Assembly (NCBI GenBank): GCA_009885275.1
Contig: VFKY01000007.1
Location: forward strand, 1-8,174
Length of the DNA: 8,174 nt
Source: Verrucomicrobiota bacterium
GTDB lineage: Bacteria > Verrucomicrobiota > Verrucomicrobiia > Verrucomicrobiales > Verrucomicrobiaceae
Direction of reading: 5' to 3'
The translations under genes and the position numbers were made by a program. This document shows, piece after piece, positions 6,188-8,174 of the stretch (position 1 is its first letter; each line of letters opens with the position of its first letter). A model generated the notes under the pieces. The model had not been told where the DNA came from. It saw only the letters and a list, made by a program, of their open reading frames with translations, and did not search any database.

Positions 6188-7180
6188 ATGTCTCAATCCC
6201 AACGTATTCTCGTCACTGGTGGCTCAGGTTTCATTGGATCAGCCCTTGTCTGGGCACTCAATCAACGTGGACAGGAAAACATTGTCATCACTGATCGTCT
6301 CACCAGTGATGAGAAATGGAAGAACCTCGTGGCATTGAAGTATGCAGACTACATGGATGCGGAGGACTTAATCGATGCGGTGGCCTATGAGCCAGAGACG
6401 CTGGGCAAGTTTGACTATATCTACCATCTCGGCGCAAACTCTGCGACTACCGAGCGTGACGCGCAGCACTTGATGAAGAACAATTTTGAATACACCAAGG
6501 TTCTTGCTCATTGGGCATTGGAAACTGGTGCTCGATTTGTCTACGCTTCATCTGCTGCAACTTACGGTGACGGGGAATATGGTATGGATGATCGCCTGGA
6601 AAATCTGCACGCGCTTCGACCTCTAAATATGTATGGCTACTCGAAACACCTTTTCGATCTGTATGCGAAGCGCGCCGGAATCGCCGACAAGATGGTCGGT
6701 TTGAAATACTTCAATGTTTACGGCCCGAATGAAAATCACAAGGGCGACATGCGTTCCGTGGTGAACAAAGCGTTTGATCAGATTCGCAGTGAAGGCAAAG
6801 TGCAGCTCTTTAAATCGCATCGTCCCGATTACAAAGATGGCGAGCAGATGAGGGATTTTCTGTATGTGAAGGATGCGGTGAACATGACCATTCACCTTGC
6901 AGAGACTCCAACCGCAGGCGGGCTTTATAATCTCGGATCAGGGGAAGCTCACACTTGGTTGGAGTTGACCAACAGCATCTTCGCGGCACTAAATTTGAAA
7001 CCTAACATAGAGTTCGTCGATATGCCGGAACATCTGCAAGCCAAGTATCAATACTATACCTGCGCTGACATTATGAAGCTGCGCGCCTCTGGTTATGACG
7101 ATAAAGTCACTTTGCTTGGTTACGCCGTTGCGGACTACGTGAATAACTATCTGGTGCCTAACAAGCTATTGGGTGATTAA
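6188..7180 (+). CDS. hldD: ADP-L-glycero-D-manno-heptose-6-epimerase, EC 5.1.3.20
   Basis: This cytoplasmic enzyme epimerises ADP-D-glycero-D-manno-heptose at C6 to the L-glycero form, the last step in making the activated heptose for the LPS inner core. It is a short-chain dehydrogenase/reductase-type protein of 330 residues (E. coli about 310). The Rossmann motif TGGSGFIGS is at residues 10-18. A family-typical KYADYMDAEDL follows, then YASSAATYGDG at 119-129 with the catalytic Ser, and the catalytic Tyr149 and Lys153 in MYGYSKHLFD. KYFNVYGPNENHKGDM follows, where K185 matches the second active-site lysine described for E. coli HldD (K178). MRDFLYVKDAV and YNLGSGEAHTW complete the substrate-side half. 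All key residues are present. The ATG at 6188 gives the expected N-terminus; no Shine-Dalgarno sequence is visible. Neighbouring heptose genes (hldE, gmhA, gmhB) are not in the window. It converges with the adaptor gene on the other strand. Confidence 0.95.
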   Translation: MSQSQRILVTGGSGFIGSALVWALNQRGQENIVITDRLTSDEKWKNLVALKYADYMDAEDLIDAVAYEPETLGKFDYIYHLGANSATTERDAQHLMKNNFEYTKVLAHWALETGARFVYASSAATYGDGEYGMDDRLENLHALRPLNMYGYSKHLFDLYAKRAGIADKMVGLKYFNVYGPNENHKGDMRSVVNKAFDQIRSEGKVQLFKSHRPDYKDGEQMRDFLYVKDAVNMTIHLAETPTAGGLYNLGSGEAHTWLELTNSIFAALNLKPNIEFVDMPEHLQAKYQYYTCADIMKLRASGYDDKVTLLGYAVADYVNNYLVPNKLLGD

Positions 7181-7203
7181 CCAAGATTCTTCCATTGAGA
7201 TAA
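7181..7203. other. Convergent gene junction
   Basis: Only 23 nt lie between the hldD stop and the stop of the - strand adaptor gene. No hairpin or T-run is visible, so termination of the two converging transcripts is not explained by an intrinsic terminator here. Confidence 0.5.
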
Positions 7204-8169
7204 TCACGGCTGCAATTTGTGCTCAGTCGCATCAATATACACATCAACCTGCTGTCCGACATAGAGCGGTGAAGCATCAATGGGACGTTGCATGCTGTAG
7301 ATGACTTGCAGCACTCGAGTATCGACTCGCTCTGTGCTTGCACCAGTCAGCGATACTTTCGGTATGACAAAAGGCTCCACACGCACAAACTGTAACTGGA
7401 TCGGATTCTTGGTGTCACCCTTGATATAAGCCGTGGCTGATTGCCCATTTCGAATTCTAACAGCATTCTGCTCATCAACATCGGCTCGCACTTGGAGCTT
7501 CTCTAAATCACCCAGAACCATGAGCGGAGCTTTCGAGATGTTGGCAGCAAATTCACCAGCGCGAGTGTTCAATTGCAAAACAACTCCCGCTTGAGGCGCC
7601 TTTACCATGAGTCGATCAATGAGAAGTTCGACCTGTTGAACATCTGCCTTACTGGCATTTAATTCAGCTTTACTGGCCAAAAGTTGAGCGCCACTGATGC
7701 GAAAATCATTCTCTCTAGAACGAATTTCATCGATGCTCAAAGCCCGAATTTCTGGAACCAATTTCACCCGATCCAACAAGTCCTTTGCTTTAGCGAGATT
7801 CGTATTTTGCACTTCAACCTTGGCATTTGCTACCTCAATCATAGACCGCAACTTAACCAATTGCGCCTGTAAATCTCGATCATCAATCCTGAATAGAGGT
7901 TGCCCTGTCTTCACTTTATCATTCACGCCTACATATACTTCCGCTACTAATCCAGCAACCGGAACCCCGATGGAAACATTTTCGCTGAGCGCCTCCAAAA
8001 TACCGGTAGCGGCCACTGTGCTAGCATAGGGTTTATCAGGAGGACTGATCGGCGGAGACGGCATCTTTATGTCTTTCCCCTGCATACGAGTAACGATAAA
8101 AGTGATGAAAACAAATCCAACAAGAGCACCGATGAATGTGATATAGCGAATGAGTTTTGAGAATATCAT
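7204..8169 (-). CDS. HlyD-family periplasmic adaptor (membrane fusion protein), DevB/MacA-like
   Basis: This is an inner-membrane-anchored adaptor that would link an ABC-type (or RND-type) inner-membrane transporter to an outer-membrane channel. The 321 residues show the standard order. An N-terminal membrane helix is at about 6-27. The first half of the biotinyl-lipoyl-like domain is at about 55-98 (VSIGVPVAGLVAEVYVGVND, KVKTGQPLFRIDD). An alpha-helical hairpin rich in Ala, Glu and Lys runs from about 100 to 195. The second lipoyl half follows (LMVKAPQAGVVLQLNTRAGE), then a beta-barrel (LQVRADVDEQNAVRIRNGQS) and a C-terminal segment with VDTRVLQVIY. This last motif recalls DevB-type adaptors paired with ABC exporters. 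The length is on the short side, fitting a short hairpin. The start codon lies 5 nt from the window edge, so its promoter and any upstream operon partner are out of view. The cargo is unknown. Confidence 0.9.
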   Translation of the reverse strand: MIFSKLIRYITFIGALVGFVFITFIVTRMQGKDIKMPSPPISPPDKPYASTVAATGILEALSENVSIGVPVAGLVAEVYVGVNDKVKTGQPLFRIDDRDLQAQLVKLRSMIEVANAKVEVQNTNLAKAKDLLDRVKLVPEIRALSIDEIRSRENDFRISGAQLLASKAELNASKADVQQVELLIDRLMVKAPQAGVVLQLNTRAGEFAANISKAPLMVLGDLEKLQVRADVDEQNAVRIRNGQSATAYIKGDTKNPIQLQFVRVEPFVIPKVSLTGASTERVDTRVLQVIYSMQRPIDASPLYVGQQVDVYIDATEHKLQP

Positions 8170-8174
8170 AATAG

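Noticed and set aside
1..8174. CRISPR array, tRNA, rRNA, transposase or integrase gene
   Set aside because: I saw no regularly spaced direct repeats, no tRNA cloverleaf with a T-arm motif, and no recombinase-like protein in any frame.

Overview
The window looks like a stretch of chromosome from a Gram-negative, carbohydrate-using bacterium. HldD (an LPS inner-core heptose enzyme), a periplasmic adaptor of the HlyD type and a large exported helical-repeat protein all imply an outer membrane. The style of the genes and of the Rhs remnant (YDYRTRRVTRTES followed by a TPTVEYQRG.GMGG stretch), moderate GC and start codons mostly without a Shine-Dalgarno sequence suggest Verrucomicrobiota. That placement is an inference from memory, not a search result.

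Layout. Bases 3-644 hold the 3' part of an ABC-2 type (ABCG-like) transporter permease that runs off the left edge. It is followed by a small membrane-anchored protein of unknown function (776-1192) and a 645-residue exported protein (1254-3191) with a Thr/Gly low-complexity linker and TPR-like helices. All three lie on the + strand and could form a loose cluster, although the gaps (131 and 61 nt) leave room for separate promoters.

Bases 3192-4038 contain no intact gene. In this stretch, two GC-rich stem-loops abut each other exactly (3329-3382). Next to them is a frameshifted, truncated remnant of an RHS/YD-repeat protein on the - strand (3389-3843), followed by an AT-rich stretch with a good promoter candidate (TATAAT at 3991-3996).

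That promoter candidate faces an unrecognised 167-residue cytoplasmic protein (4039-4542). Sixty nucleotides after its stop comes uxaC (4603-6024), the uronate isomerase that opens D-glucuronate and D-galacturonate catabolism. A 163-nt spacer with several inverted repeats separates uxaC from hldD (6188-7180), which makes the ADP-L-glycero-D-manno-heptose used in the LPS core.

hldD converges with a - strand HlyD/DevB-like membrane fusion protein gene (7204-8169), which begins only 5 nt from the right edge. Its partner transporter would be expected just outside the window, or downstream of it elsewhere.

Most of the window is ordinary core metabolism and envelope biology. The parts that deserve a second look are the decayed Rhs fragment with its abutting hairpins, the unrecognised protein linked to uxaC, and the structured uxaC-hldD spacer. 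I do not see convincing evidence for a new defence or mobile system here.
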